A stretch of DNA of 64,000 bases from the NCBI GenBank assembly GCA_947579665.1, contig OX388345.1, forward strand, positions 73,399,454-73,463,453. The letters run 5' to 3'. Numbering within the stretch: the stretch's first letter is position 1; the number at the start of each line of letters is the position of its first letter. Below, piece after piece: positions 12,636 through 23,939 of the stretch. The notes under the pieces were generated by a model, which was not told where the DNA came from, made no database searches, and was given only the letters and a program-made list of their open reading frames with translations. This DNA comes from Sympetrum striolatum. Taxonomy: Eukaryota; Arthropoda; Insecta; Odonata; Libellulidae. Position numbers and translations under genes: made by a program.

Positions 12636-12822
12636 AGAAATAAATTGAAGAAAAAAAATTTTCCCTTGTACTATTTTCCATCGAATATTTACACACGATC
12701 GGTTTCGCGAGATAAATTAGATCTTTAGGTGGAGATATAAGTTACCTTACGAAGCCGGTCGTGTGTAAAATATACGGTGGAAAATAGTACAAGTGAAAAT
12801 TTTATTTCTTCAATTTATTTCA
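12636..12822 (+). mobile_element. Palindromic element with degenerate hammerhead-like core
   Basis: Two arms of about 65 bases pair with few mismatches. The left arm includes GAAATAAATTGAAG and CTTGTACTATTTTCC, and the right arm has their complements ending at 12822. The apex on the plus strand contains GTGGAGA-TATAAG-TTAC-CTTAC-GAAGC-CG-GTC. This aligns base for base with the better-preserved core on the minus strand at 48253-48284, apart from a few substitutions including C3 and the last A of GAAA. So it is a decayed hammerhead with an extended stem I. Confidence 0.6.
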
Positions 12823-13194
12823 ATAACTTTTTTGAAAATAAGTCAATATGTACAGAGGAATGAAGAACAGGTAAAATATGGAGGGCTTTAAAAAGGGGTT
12901 CATTAATACTACAGCCCGATTCATACATGATTTATCTACACAAGGCGGTTTATCAATGAAAATGATTAACTAACACACATGGTGGGTAGAAGTTATGCCG
13001 TTCACGTTTTGCGATTCAATCATACCTGGAATCATACGGGTACATGATAGCTCTTTAATGCGATCTCTAAACAAGATGTATCTAATTATCGAGACCTACT
13101 CTTCAATCGTGCGAAATTTTTATACACGATTCAAATGAGATAACTTTCATTATTCCTTTTTTAGTATAGCACACTAATTCTTATACGCCCCAAC

Positions 13195-13600
13195 AGCAGG
13201 GATATATTCTTGGGATCACTTGGCAACTCAAAAATAATCGGATTATACATCAAGGCTACTAAAGGTCTTAGCTAAACAAATGAATTCAAACGAGTTCGGG
13301 TTCGAATCCTTTTTAAGGATTGAAATACGTTTGGAAAAGGTCAATAATAATAACTGTCTTATAAAACTGAAATTCGCCCAATAAAGACAAGATTATCATA
13401 ATTGATATATTCTTACCTCTAATTTATAAAAATAAAGCTTGCGATTGAAAACACCGAGGAGAATTCAATTGAATATCAACCATCGTAACATAGCAGGGAT
13501 GTTTCCAAATAGATAACCTAGTAAAAATAATCGGATGACACATTTTAAAGATTAAGGCCACAGATCTGGGTTACTAAACGTCTTAGCTCAGCGCATCAAG
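13195..13600 (+). repeat. Diverged local duplication
   Basis: A block at about 13195-13285 (AGCAGGGATATATTCTTGGG ... AAAAATAATCGGATTATACA ... GGCTACTAAAGGTCTTAGCT) recurs at about 13488-13600 as AGCAGGGATGTTTCC ... AAAAATAATCGGATGACACA ... GGGTTACTAAACGTCTTAGC. The copies are about 295 bp apart and clearly diverged. A B-box-like GGGTTCGAATCC lies between them at about 13299-13311, so the duplicated unit may contain an old SINE. Confidence 0.6.
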
Positions 13601-13609
13601 TGGAAAAAG

Positions 13610-14400
13610 CGGAAATTTAACAACCTAAACGATGAGGAAACTTGATCTGCCGCTGCATTCCCTCAAACGAAGATAATAGAACCACTTCATGCAGTTAATA
13701 CAGCGGATAATTCCGGCAATAACGACCTCGCTTCATTAGCCTTCACCTCCAATTATTCACCGAACTTACGTCAGGACGATACCGAAAGCGATGACTAACG
13801 CAACGCGAGGAATGCGAAGATGCTCCATAAGAGGTGATGACGACACTCGAATTACCCATGCGGTAATATGTCAATCGCCGATTGCAATCGTTTCTGCCTT
13901 CAAATGACTGAAATTCTTCCGTCGGCTTCCGCCACGGCGAACAAACATGGCGAAGGGCGAAACGGAAAACAAACGAACGGGAAACGGCGTTTTGGCGCCA
14001 AAATTTCTACCGGTAATGAATTGCCCAAATAGCATTGTTGGGAGGCAAGGTTATGCGGAGTCCTTCCCTCATCGCTAATATTTACCCCGACGAAGGCCGT
14101 GGAGCCAAAACAAGCGAGGCGCGGCCAAGGTTTGTCAAATGGGGGCGCAGTCCTGAAACAGTGTTCAGTCGGAATTAACTACAATTGCGATTCAACATTC
14201 GCTTGTGATACGTTATCGATAATCATACCAATTTAGCGATTTTGTCCCTTGATCTAGCCTGATCCTTCTCTTATCGACCTCTTTTCTGTTTTAGCGATTT
14301 CTAGCACTCTACAGAAGATTATCTTTCTGCTAAAGCTTAACAGAAGTGAAAAATAGCGACATGATGATGTTACCCAGCTACATGCCCCCGACTGCTAGCG
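13610..14400. other. Less AT-rich DNA without a gene
   Basis: Bases 13690-14160 are GC-richer, with CpG-containing words such as GGCGCCAAAA, but I find no exon or motif. Nothing is supported as a gene. Confidence 0.45.
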
Positions 14401-14419
14401 CGGCATAAATACACATCAA

Positions 14420-14490
14420 AATAATTCGAACCCAGGATTCTCACCTGCCGGGCTGAAGTTCTTGTCAGTACGGCGCTCTAGAAGCACTAT
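14420..14490 (-). repeat. tRNA-like SINE head, minus strand
   Basis: On the minus strand TCTAGAGCGCCGTACTGACA acts as an A-box-like segment. It is followed by CCCGGCAGGTGAGAATCCTG and the B-box-like GGGTTCGAATT. The order and spacing are those of a tRNA-derived SINE head. There is no clean acceptor stem, so it is not a functional tRNA gene. Confidence 0.55.
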
Positions 14491-14499
14491 TATTCGTGC

Positions 14500-17400
14500 T
14501 AAATTTAAAATAGCATTACATTCATATGATGGAAGATCGAAAATTCATGTTCTTTGAACTAATATTCTATACCTGGAAGCCAATTAAGTTATTTTATTTT
14601 TTAAGAATTTTTAGTGATTTTTTTCTAGGATTTATCAACTTTTAAGGTTGCATATAGCAAAATTTTCAAAAAAATACAATCTCTGCGGATATTTCCGCTA
14701 AATAATTTGTCAGGAGTGTATGGTGCTACCACCTGATAAGAGTAAATCTAAGATGAAATCATCCACCACAAATAATACGAATACAAAGTTCACACTGTCG
14801 TATGTAGTGGAACGAAATGTAATTGAATGAAATGGTATCATATACTTCTTCACTTTGTCTAAAGGTTGCCACTTGCTGCTCTAAGTTTTTATGTCTTTAA
14901 TTAATAATTACCAGTGATATAAACGTCAATGTACAGATATCGAGCAAAGCAAAATCAACGTAATTTCGAGATAAATATAAAATATATATGATTGCAAATA
15001 ATTAGTACTTTATTATAAATGATACTTAGGTGAAACTTTTCTAAAATTACAGAATCCGGAACTTTTGTAGATTTTTCTCATATACCTACCGTCACAAAAT
15101 TCAGCGAATCCGAATTGAATAGCTTGTTTAACATCGATCAATTCTGCAATAACTTGCGGTTTGTATAATACGAGTAGTATTTAATTTTTGATACACATAT
15201 TAATATGTAAATTCAATATCTGGCTTAGTCACAGTCGTAGCAGAAACGTTCATTAAATACCGTCATATTTTTAAAACTATTTAAAATGTATTCCACGAAA
15301 GCTTGAATTAGCATACATTGAATTACCTGGGCTCCCTTTCCTTGTTACATGCAATGTAATCTCCGTAATAATCTCTACAAGGGGATTAATCCCATCCGCT
15401 TTCCGCTAACGTGCGCGTCCGACATGTACAAGAATTGAATCAGCTTTAGTATGTGGGTGCGGTCGCTAAATGCCCATTCGGAAGAGTCACAATGCCCGTG
15501 CACTTTTACCCAGGATAATTTAATCAGAAAGGACGGAGAGAAATGGGCGAAAGGTCTAAAATGGTAAGGAGGGAAGGACGTCGCATTAAAATTCGGGAAG
15601 CATAGAGCCAACAAAAGGTGGAATTCTGAATTTATGAATTCAATATAACTGGATACCGAGGGCGGTGTCAGAGCTACATGGCAGTCTTTCTATCCAAAAT
15701 ATAGAGCAATAATTTCAACCTTTCATGGCTAAAACATATACTTTTTGGATGAATTCAATATAAGAGGTAGCGTTCGTTGTTTATACATGCGTAAGGGTTG
15801 CCATAGAAACTGCCGCAAACAATAAAACAGTAAAAAGTATATAAGGAACGAATACTTAAGCCTAGCTTTTCCGACGAGCAAGTTTTTGATCTACATGGAA
15901 CACTTTCAGGACTAAAAAAAACAATTTTTCAACTGTGAATGTGAAATCACATAGATATGAAGCAGATGTATTGTTTTAGGGCGAATCAAAATTACGCTTG
16001 CGATTTTACAGAAGCACATATTGCCATCAAAATCAATGGTAGAAAAAACTGTATTTTTTAAAGTTCGTATTTTATTCCGTTTGTGGTCAGACTCCTTTCA
16101 TGATTTGCCAAATTTGGTGGACACGATGTTTCTCGATTTATTCTTTATATGGTCAACTTTCAAATCCAAAGGCAACTTGCTGAACCTTGAGAATTCACAC
16201 GATTTAAACATTTGAACATTAAGGAACATGAACATAAAAATAAATTAACATTTCGAATTTTAAATTGTTTATTTTAATAAAAGCAGATCGTATCTGAAAA
16301 AAGAACACAGTTACAGCACTTATCTTCTACATACGATTTCGTGTTCACATCTAGAATTATTCTGAAAAATCATCTGTAAATGCTGGATAAATAAGATATA
16401 AATACTTTAATATAAAATTGTTAAATCACTGAAGAGTAATCCAATGAATATTATTTAATTAGCTTTCTCATTGGAATCTGGGAAAACAGTTTTACATAAA
16501 TCTGTCAAAACATATACGTGTTAGAATTTTTAAATTCAAAGGATTTCAGAATGTCTTAATCGAAAGGGTATTTGGTTGGAGCTGGCTCCTGACGCTAGTC
16601 AAATTACGGTAAAGTATTAACAAATAGTCTGTTGCTACGAATGTAATTCAATGAAACGCATAATGAATGAACTAGGGAAGGATTTGTGATGCTTCAATAA
16701 AATTTAAATCATGATCTAAAAAAAGACTGATCCTATTACATATAAGTTAGAATTCCTTGATATAAAATAGTATCTTCCAATGAAAATAGCGCGTAAAGTA
16801 AGATTCTATAAACTTGTGGAAATGTTTAAGTTTGAAAACTATTATAGTACACGCAAATTAAAAATAAATAATTTTCAATTTGCAAAACAATATTAAGTAT
16901 AATAAAAAATTTTCAAATCCGCAAAGCAAAAATAAAAAAAATCCTTCGCCTGACTGATCAGTGTAATTCAATAATTTCGAAAGGAAGTGCATGTGTTCGC
17001 CTTTTGCAGACTTGTACTTCGGCAAATTGCGAACCCGCTCGCTAGGGGCGACACGTGTGCAGTAATGACGTCATGTCCACAAGGGTTTGACATCCAAATT
17101 TATACTCCCGAAGTGAAAGGACGCTGACAAGGTCTTTGCGTGCCACAGGTTCCCGCCTCTGATTAGGTTTTCTTTTTTGTCTGAGAAAACGGCTTCACCA
17201 AATTTTCATGCTCCACGCAAAAGTTAACTTTGGGAAAACGCAGGCCTTTTGGTGGTGACGCTTCTATTCAGGATCATCTGAATATTTTAGTGACGATAAA
17301 CCTCAATTAACATGGGGCAAAACCTATAATGGGCGATTCTCAAAATAGAAACAGATTTTCAATATATGCGCGTAAGGACGTATTTTGAAGTGGACTCCAA

Positions 17401-17860
17401 TTCATAATGCATTCCAGAGAGAGCATAATTGAATAACATCGTGGTAATACTTTTCCATTTAATTTTAAGATATGATTATCCCTGATGATGTAACACGACA
17501 CCGAAACTAAGAAAATGTGTTTTCTTTCCATGTGATTATATAGTGGCGTTCCACCAAGTAACACAGCAAACCATCGAGTCCGACCAAATTTACTAATCTC
17601 TCTCTAACAAATAAAAACATCAAAACCCACCATAAGTTCAAGCGTTTAAGGATAAAAGCTAATTAGAATTAAAAAGAAGCCTTCGAAGATTAATAATACA
17701 GAAAATATAATTAAATCTGTTAATCTCATTTTGTTGAATAAATTCCATAAAGAATAATAGATGACGGCCTTATTTTGGCTAAATATAAGCTAAAGAAGTA
17801 CTTACTTTTGTCTATGCATCGTTCGTGCTGACAATTCCATAAATAGATATCGATTAATAA
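14500..17860. other. No gene seen; an isolated CRE and E-box
   Basis: AT-rich DNA with weak internal similarities (GAATTCAATATA near 15637 and 15751). At 17052-17073 a CACGTG E-box and a perfect TGACGTCA CRE palindrome sit about 10 bases apart inside a small GC-rich patch (16990-17250). This could be a regulatory element, but no transcript could be tied to it. Confidence 0.4.
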
Positions 17861-17867
17861 AATAACT

Positions 17868-17932
17868 ATTCTATCATGTCAGGCCGCACTTCGTGGAAGG
17901 ACATTATAAGGTTATGGAAAAAATAACAAAGT
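17868..17932 (+). repeat. Leader fragment of the hammerhead-element family
   Basis: ATTCTATCATGTCAGGCCGC is followed by ACTTCGTGGAAGGACATTAT. This matches the 5' part of the element at 7953 (ATTCTAT ... ACTTCGTGGAAAGCCATAAT). No hammerhead core or long hairpin follows, so this is a truncated or internally lost copy. Confidence 0.55.
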
Positions 17933-17939
17933 AAACTAT

Positions 17940-19400
17940 GATAAAAATCGTCCTTATTTGGGCGGAGTTGAGACAAAAAGACTCCTCTACCAAGATACTC
18001 TACCCATCTACCCCTCGTCAACAATTGTTCAATAATTAATCAGAAGATATTGCATGAAAAAAATGAGAAGAATTTGACGTTAAAACTTAAGAGACTCTAA
18101 GATAGTTTGAGTGAAGATAGTACACACAGTGGTTTCAAAATCCCATACAAGAACTACGAACATAACAAATCCAGAGCAAAAGATCGCCCACTGAAGGGAA
18201 AACAAAGAAAACTTTTAAAGCATCAATACGGAAAGATAAGAAAAACTTAAGAAGAAATAAATTCATATGGTCGATAAAATGTATAAAACACGTAGTGAAT
18301 GAGAAGCGAAAAACACGAGGACAGAAAAAGCCTCTGATAGAGGTCGATAGGAGGCTACCCAGAATAGGTATTGAAATATTCAGATCCTCCGTCGTATCCG
18401 AAGACCTTTTCCTGTCCCTCTAGTTGATCTGATTGACTCTCGTCTGACCAATTATTCGGGTCATCAATCGAGTCAGTATTTTTAGAATGAGGCCAACGAA
18501 GAGGTCACAAAGAGATGCGATTCCAGCCGATCAAAAATTGACGCGTGATGCATTCATTTTTCATGAAACATTTTCAGATCTGAACCGCCTGGGACGAGGC
18601 GTGACGCCCGCTTCGTAATTCCACTGAAATAAAAATCAAGAAAAATGAAACGGAGAATCTATATTTAGGCCTCGTTTAGAATGGGGCATGACCAATGTTG
18701 CATTTTGAATTATCTTTGTTGAATCTTGCATCTTTTACAATTTGAATTTTTAGACAAAGTAAATCACGATTAAGTGTGCCTAAATACATTAACGAAAAAA
18801 TAATACGCAACTACGCTTGGGAAGACAATAAATACCCTAAAGTCGGAGGTTAACAATCTGGGAACTCCATGCGTGGTACGAGAGATTTATCTGAAGATGA
18901 AAAGTTGATTAGTAATCTCCGTGTTAACATGTTAAAGTATTAATTTTCCAATTGCAGTTGTTTCATCACTGTATCCCAGCAATTAGGTGTTATTAGCAAC
19001 ATTAAATTATTATGACGAATACCGGAAAAGAGATCATCTATAAAACATATAAAATATGGTGTGGAAACTAAAAAGGTGAGGGTTCTTTCTCTACACGATA
19101 ATTTACCCAGTTAATGAATGAATTACCGTTTTTATAAATGAAAAAAAAAACACTAACAGTAAATGCGAACTCTCTGTTAACTGTAAGTCCAAAATTCTCG
19201 TAATTTAAGTACATAAGCATTTTGCATGTATATGTTGTGAATAAAAAGTTACATGAAAATATAAACAATAGAAACTGAGAGTTAGATATTGTGCGGTGCA
19301 ATAATTAGTTGGAGTACTTAAAAAAATTCGACAAAAGTGATTGATTGAAAGAACAATGTATTTATGTCAAGTGATTTTTTTTTCTAATTTATGAAATTTG
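17940..19400. other. No gene seen
   Basis: AT-rich sequence without recognisable exons, RNA genes or repeats beyond simple A/T runs. Confidence 0.5.
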
Positions 19401-19405
19401 GATCT

Positions 19406-19655
19406 AAATTCATATAATATAAAGCGGAATTATGACAGCTATTGTTTTATAAAATTAATCATATCTAACCTTCAACACGCAATATATAGATGGAACACCG
19501 TCTCAGACCAATTGAGATGATATAATCCAAATTCCTATAATATACAGCGACATTTAGTCAGCTTTTCTGGTATATAAAATAATCTAACTTATATCTAACG
19601 TAATCACATCTAACCTTCAAGCCGAAATATACAGGAGGAACTCCGTTTCACAATC
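19406..19655 (+). repeat. Tandem duplication, about 123-bp unit, two copies
   Basis: The unit beginning AAATTCATATAATATAAAGC (19406) and containing CATATCTAACCTTCAACACG and GATGGAACACCGTCTC recurs from 19529 as AAATTCCTATAATATACAGC ... CACATCTAACCTTCAAGCCG ... GAGGAACTCCGTTTC. The second copy carries a short insertion. The divergence indicates an old duplication. Confidence 0.8.
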
Positions 19656-19659
19656 ACAC

Positions 19660-20770
19660 AAATCAAGATAATAGAGAACCCGTGAAAAGTTGAGGACCGT
19701 CTGGAAAAGCCGCCGAGAAAACCAAATTCCCCCGCCCGTGGGAAAACCCCCAGACATTTTCCTTGAGCCCCAAACACCCAATTACGACAAACGATACGCA
19801 TCGAACTTGGCTGAATCACACAATCAAGCATTCCTTAAGGTCGGAGGGGGGTCCGACACCACCCGCATTGGTGGTGCGGTCCTCGCGTGCGGGATCGAAG
19901 TCCTCGATCGATCTGCAGGGGACCAGATTAGTCGCAGACGCTCGAAAAACCAGAGTTTTAAAAGGTCGAGAAACGCTGAGGGGAGAGTCAAGAGTCGAGA
20001 AAGCGAGCTCCGAGGAAGGGAGCTTCGGATTCATACCTTTACATTCTCCCCTCGCGAAAGAACCGTAAAAAAAGGGAAAATGAGTTTCCCTCTCTGGGGT
20101 GCCGCACCCACCCTACGAGGAGCACGTGTGTTTCGATGGAACTCACGCACAGGTCGATAAGAGAGGATGGCGAAAAGTGCCGAGGCGAGCGCCGCTTCCG
20201 CAGACGGCCGCCAGGGGCGCCGGCGTCGCGGATCGTGGGGAATTTGTAATGCGTTTATGAAGAGAATGGATGAGTGGGCGAGCAGGAAGAAGCCCGTAGG
20301 TGTCTGCCGAAGGTCCATATAATGCCCGGCACACGTGGCCGAGCGCATGCCTACGAGAGAGGACGGCGGACGGGAGAAAATGAAAATAAATAACGGGTCC
20401 GCGAACACCTGCCGTGGGAATGAAGGCTGGGGGTCGCCCGAGAAGTCTTTTCGGAGTAAATCGCACGGATAAAACCGGCGGGATTGAGTTTACGGGGGGA
20501 TTAAGGGGACGTGAGTGATATTTCCACTTGGGAGATTCCTATGGTGGGGGTGGAAGGTAAAAATGACGAGTTTTGGGGGAGGAATCGCGGGTTTCTAATC
20601 GCATGTGGCGGGAGATTTTACGAAAACGACGTCTTCCCCGTTGGCGGGTCCAGGGAGGGCAGATGCATGGGGAAAATGCACGACTTTCCTCGGGATGGAA
20701 TTATAGCGGTAATTTTCTGCCGAAGTTGGTCGCTCCGGCCTAAGTGAGCGAAAGAATTCAACGAGAAACT
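19660..20770. other. GC-rich CpG island-like block, no gene assigned
   Basis: This is one of the most GC- and CpG-rich blocks of the window, with several overlapping frames on both strands (up to 156 codons). None shows a recognisable domain, so I do not call a gene. At 20207-20223 GCCGCCAGGGGCGCCGG contains the CCAGGGGCGC word found in CTCF-type insulator sites. The block could be a promoter, a 5' untranslated exon or an insulator. Confidence 0.4.
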
Positions 20771-20779
20771 CCTGATGGG

Positions 20780-21245
20780 GTTTGTCAGTTTTACGAAATT
20801 CCTGAGTTTTTCTTTATTAGCTTTTGGGTCGGTACAGCTATCAGTTTTCATTTAGCAGCTTCAAGTTGAGACGCAAGATGAGAGACAAGATACTGAAAAT
20901 AATAATCTATTTTAAGACCTCAAGCTTAGATCTACACTTTCACCATAAATATGAATTAAATGAGCTAATGATTTTTTGAGGCCGAATAGAGACAACAAAA
21001 TACGTCACATTCTTTACTCGTCCCCTAATTTAACTGTATGACCATTTTAGTTACTATATCCATTAAGAAATCGAGCAATAGTAAGAAAATGGCCAGGAGG
21101 ACTTTTAAATCAATTCCTTAATAGAACAAAATGTTTCCATAAATACACCTTACACATTACAAACCTCGTATATTCTGCCAAAATTATAATAGTTTTGGCT
21201 AAAAACTAATTTACTAAACTAATACCCCCTTTTCAAACACAACCA
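20780..21245. other. No gene seen
   Basis: AT-rich DNA with no recognised feature. Confidence 0.5.
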
Positions 21246-21254
21246 TTTACATAA

Positions 21255-21368
21255 TCAATATGAAAAGGCGCAACTTTGTGGAAAGCCATAGAATAAATAA
21301 GGCAACTTTGTGATTTCCCCAATCAAATATACATTATGGAGTTTTTACGAAGTTGCCTTATTTATAAC
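21255..21368 (+). mobile_element. Hammerhead-family element lacking the core
   Basis: The leader box CAACTTTGTGGAAAGCCATA (from about 21270) is followed by arms AATAAATAAGGCAACTTTGT (21292) and ACGAAGTTGCCTTATTTAT (ending about 21366), which pair. In the element at 7941 a hammerhead core occupies the apex. Here it is replaced by about 28 bases of unrelated AT-rich sequence. This is a structural relative with the ribozyme deleted. Confidence 0.55.
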
Positions 21369-21369
21369 C

Positions 21370-22380
21370 ATTCACTATTTTATACTCACGGATAGTTACG
21401 GAGTCATAGGTTTACGTTATTTCGACGGATGAACTATTTTCATTTGTTTTGGTACAGGATAAGAGAAAAATGTATCCAAATAAATGTACTTTAATGCTTA
21501 ACTGCCAAAACACAATTACGCAAAGTAATAACTTCGTATTAATATACACAAAAGAAACGTAAAATATAACTCTTTTAATCCCTTGGATACGAAAATGACT
21601 GGAGCGTACATTTGTCCCCCTTACGTCTCGACTTTTTCATCCTCGGCCATCACCGAGTGACCAAATGACTGGCATGGCATTCTTCACTCACGCACTTTTG
21701 GTCAGTCGGTTATAATTCTCTTCGTGCTGTCGGCGTTCCTTTGTGTGGAGAAAGGAGACGGGTTTTTGCTTTGGGTGGGGAAGGGGAGGGTGGACGAGGA
21801 AGTTAAGAGAACTTGTTTTCACCTTTGGATTCCGCCATCGGCCTCTCTCATTTGAAATGCATTGCTTTATTAGATTATTATGTTTTCCCATTGGAGTACC
21901 AATATTTGTCAACTCAGATTATACTCGATATCAAATCGCAAAAGCTCTGATGAAATATTTCTATTATTCGTAAACATTTTACGCTTTTGATGGATCATCT
22001 CAATATCGACCAATGCAACTTGCAGAAGTGATTTCGTTAATGCCCGCGTACTATATACGTCTCTGGAGTAAACTAGAAATAAATAAATTAGTGCGATTAA
22101 CCTAAATATATTATGAATAAATACGAAAAAAAAATTAATTTTCACATGAATAATGAATAATATTTTATATAATGTGGAACGGTAGTCTAGAAAACACGGT
22201 ACTCTAAAAGAAATCGGCATATAAAATCAATAAAGTGAAAAAACTAAAAATACACAAAAAATAATTAATTAAACGTATATGCGATACTAATTATTTTACA
22301 CGTTTGGTTTAATGTTGGTTTATAATTGAATTAAAATATAATTACTGAGTATATTTAAAAAAACTCAAGGTGTTCTAGCC
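21370..22380. other. No gene seen; one GC-richer stretch
   Basis: A G-rich stretch at about 21740-21800 gives opposite-strand frames without domains. The remainder is AT-rich. Confidence 0.45.
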
Positions 22381-22383
22381 TAA

Positions 22384-22620
22384 TTTTGTGAAACGCCATT
22401 TAAATTAAAAACAACATAACTTAATATTTTCCACTAGAAGTAATTGTAAAGAGTAACCATACGCTTCAGGTAACCATAGTAAGAAATTATGGAATTTATA
22501 GCAGGTTATTATATAGAAATACAAAGTACATTTCAACAGAGATTTTTTATGATGAAGATGCAAGTCCGCTTGTGAAACCGGTCGTATAATAAAAAAATTC
22601 TCGGTGAAAATGTACTAAAC
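22384..22620 (+). mobile_element. Hammerhead-family element with near-intact core
   Basis: A degenerate leader box (TTTTGTGAAACGCCATTTAA, 22385) precedes a hairpin whose arms AAGTACATTTCAACAGAGAT and ATTCTCGGTGAAAATGTACT pair. The apex reads ATGAAGA (22552-22558; canonical C3 is A), T, stem II GCAAG-TCC-GCTTGT, GAAA (22574-22577), C-CG-GTC (ending 22583). Stem II has four Watson-Crick pairs plus a wobble. The C3-to-A change would abolish cleavage in a classical hammerhead, so this copy is probably inactive. Confidence 0.6.
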
Positions 22621-22629
22621 ATTTCTCTT

Positions 22630-23770
22630 TAATAATGTCTTACCACCATGTGACGCCCTCTACAATCGATTTCATTGTAGCAGGTTGTTTTTCTCAATAC
22701 TTGAAAACGTGTAGAATGTGATTAGTATACAGTATTATTGAGTAAGACGTCTTGTATGAGTAATGATGAAAACTTCAGCGTAATTTCAGATAGAAAAGTC
22801 ATTCAAATGAAAGAGGTGCTCAACGCTACGTAGACCCCACGGAAATGAAACGATAGAGGTCAAGGTAATGTGCAAGTCGCGAACTTCGCGAAACAGAATT
22901 TCAATAGAAGCGAGGCTGGGGTGCAATATTTTCTCGCCTGGCTTAAAAGGGCGTTATTGACGTGTTGCGAGGCTCTACCATAGCACGGCCGCGTGATGGA
23001 TGAAGGGACACGTCTCGTAGCCACAATTGTTATCGACGCTGTGACGGGGCCACAATGCACACTCTATGCAATTCCGCCATTGTGCGCGTTGCATCGGAGA
23101 TCGTGCGACTCCCGAGCATTCACACCCCTCGGCTTCTCACCCCGAGTCACTCCCACAGCCTCACGTGAGCATCGGAGATGACAGAAGCAGAACGAAGAGG
23201 GGACTCGAAATTGCAGTCCTAGAGGAAACGGGAAAGAGGCGTCTGACTCATGAGAGTCAGCGGCCTCCAAACCGCACGCGGCCTTTCAAGTGTTCAAAAA
23301 TTTCAAGGTGGGCATGGCAACGAAAGTGAGAAACGAAATTGTTTTACGTTTCTAATATGTAAATGAGTATTTAAACAAGTAACAACGAGCGGATACGAGA
23401 TGTATGGGAATCGAGGAAGGAACGTCTGACTAAAATAAGGGATTAAGGCAAATTTTAAGCAGCATGCGGCCTTAATAAATTTATATCTACATCTGCGAAT
23501 AGTTGTATTCAATCAAATTGTCGTACGCTCAACGAAATTTAAGTAATTTTTGACTCAATAACAATGGGCTTCGATTAAAAACCTTATAAAACAGGCAGAA
23601 CCACTTCCAAAACACCTTATTGTTTTCTTTACATGCCCATATAAATATATGACGTATATATACGTATACCCTACGTATTGTGACGATTAAAAAAATCTTA
23701 TCGACCATGTCTATTCAAGAGAGTACCTATCGATTAAGTTAAAATCCTTCTCTTTTCATGAATTTGTACG
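22630..23770. other. No gene seen; GC-rich patch
   Basis: Bases 22820-23300 are CpG-rich and contain a TGACTCA AP-1-like word within CTGACTCATGAGAGTCAG. Opposite-strand frames overlap and lack domains. No exon with a convincing splice pair was found. Confidence 0.4.
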
Positions 23771-23779
23771 TGTAAAGTA

Positions 23780-23935
23780 TAGTATCTTTTCTTTCGGTAT
23801 ACATTAGTAGTAATAGTATTGCTAAAAGTGCTACGAGAGCTTAGGTCATTTTGCACATTGGCTCCCACCGGGATTCGAACCCGGGACAGCTTTGAAAAAA
23901 GGTAAACGCGCTGTCCACATGACTATCCAGGAGCC
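23780..23935 (-). mobile_element. tRNA-derived SINE with near-complete cloverleaf head
   Basis: The minus-strand head at 23860-23935 starts GGCTCCT and ends GGGAGCC, giving a seven-pair acceptor stem with one G-T pair. The T arm CCGGG-TTCGAAT-CCCGG is perfect. The middle ACAGC...AAAGCTGT forms an unusual enlarged arm with TTTACCTTTTTT, so a normal anticodon arm cannot be drawn, and there is one extra base before the 3' acceptor strand. A body (TGTGCAAAATGACCTAAGCT) follows downstream on the minus strand. Hence a SINE, not a functional tRNA gene. Confidence 0.7.
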
Positions 23936-23939
23936 TTTT

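Noticed and set aside
17785..17845. 22-base microexon before a GTAAGT donor on the minus strand
   Set aside because: The acceptor is plausible but the exon is tiny, with no partner exons or frame constraint.
19690..20160. 156-codon plus-strand frame in the GC-rich island
   Set aside because: Frames on both strands are open over the same bases, there is no recognisable domain or splice context, and CpG-rich DNA has few stops.
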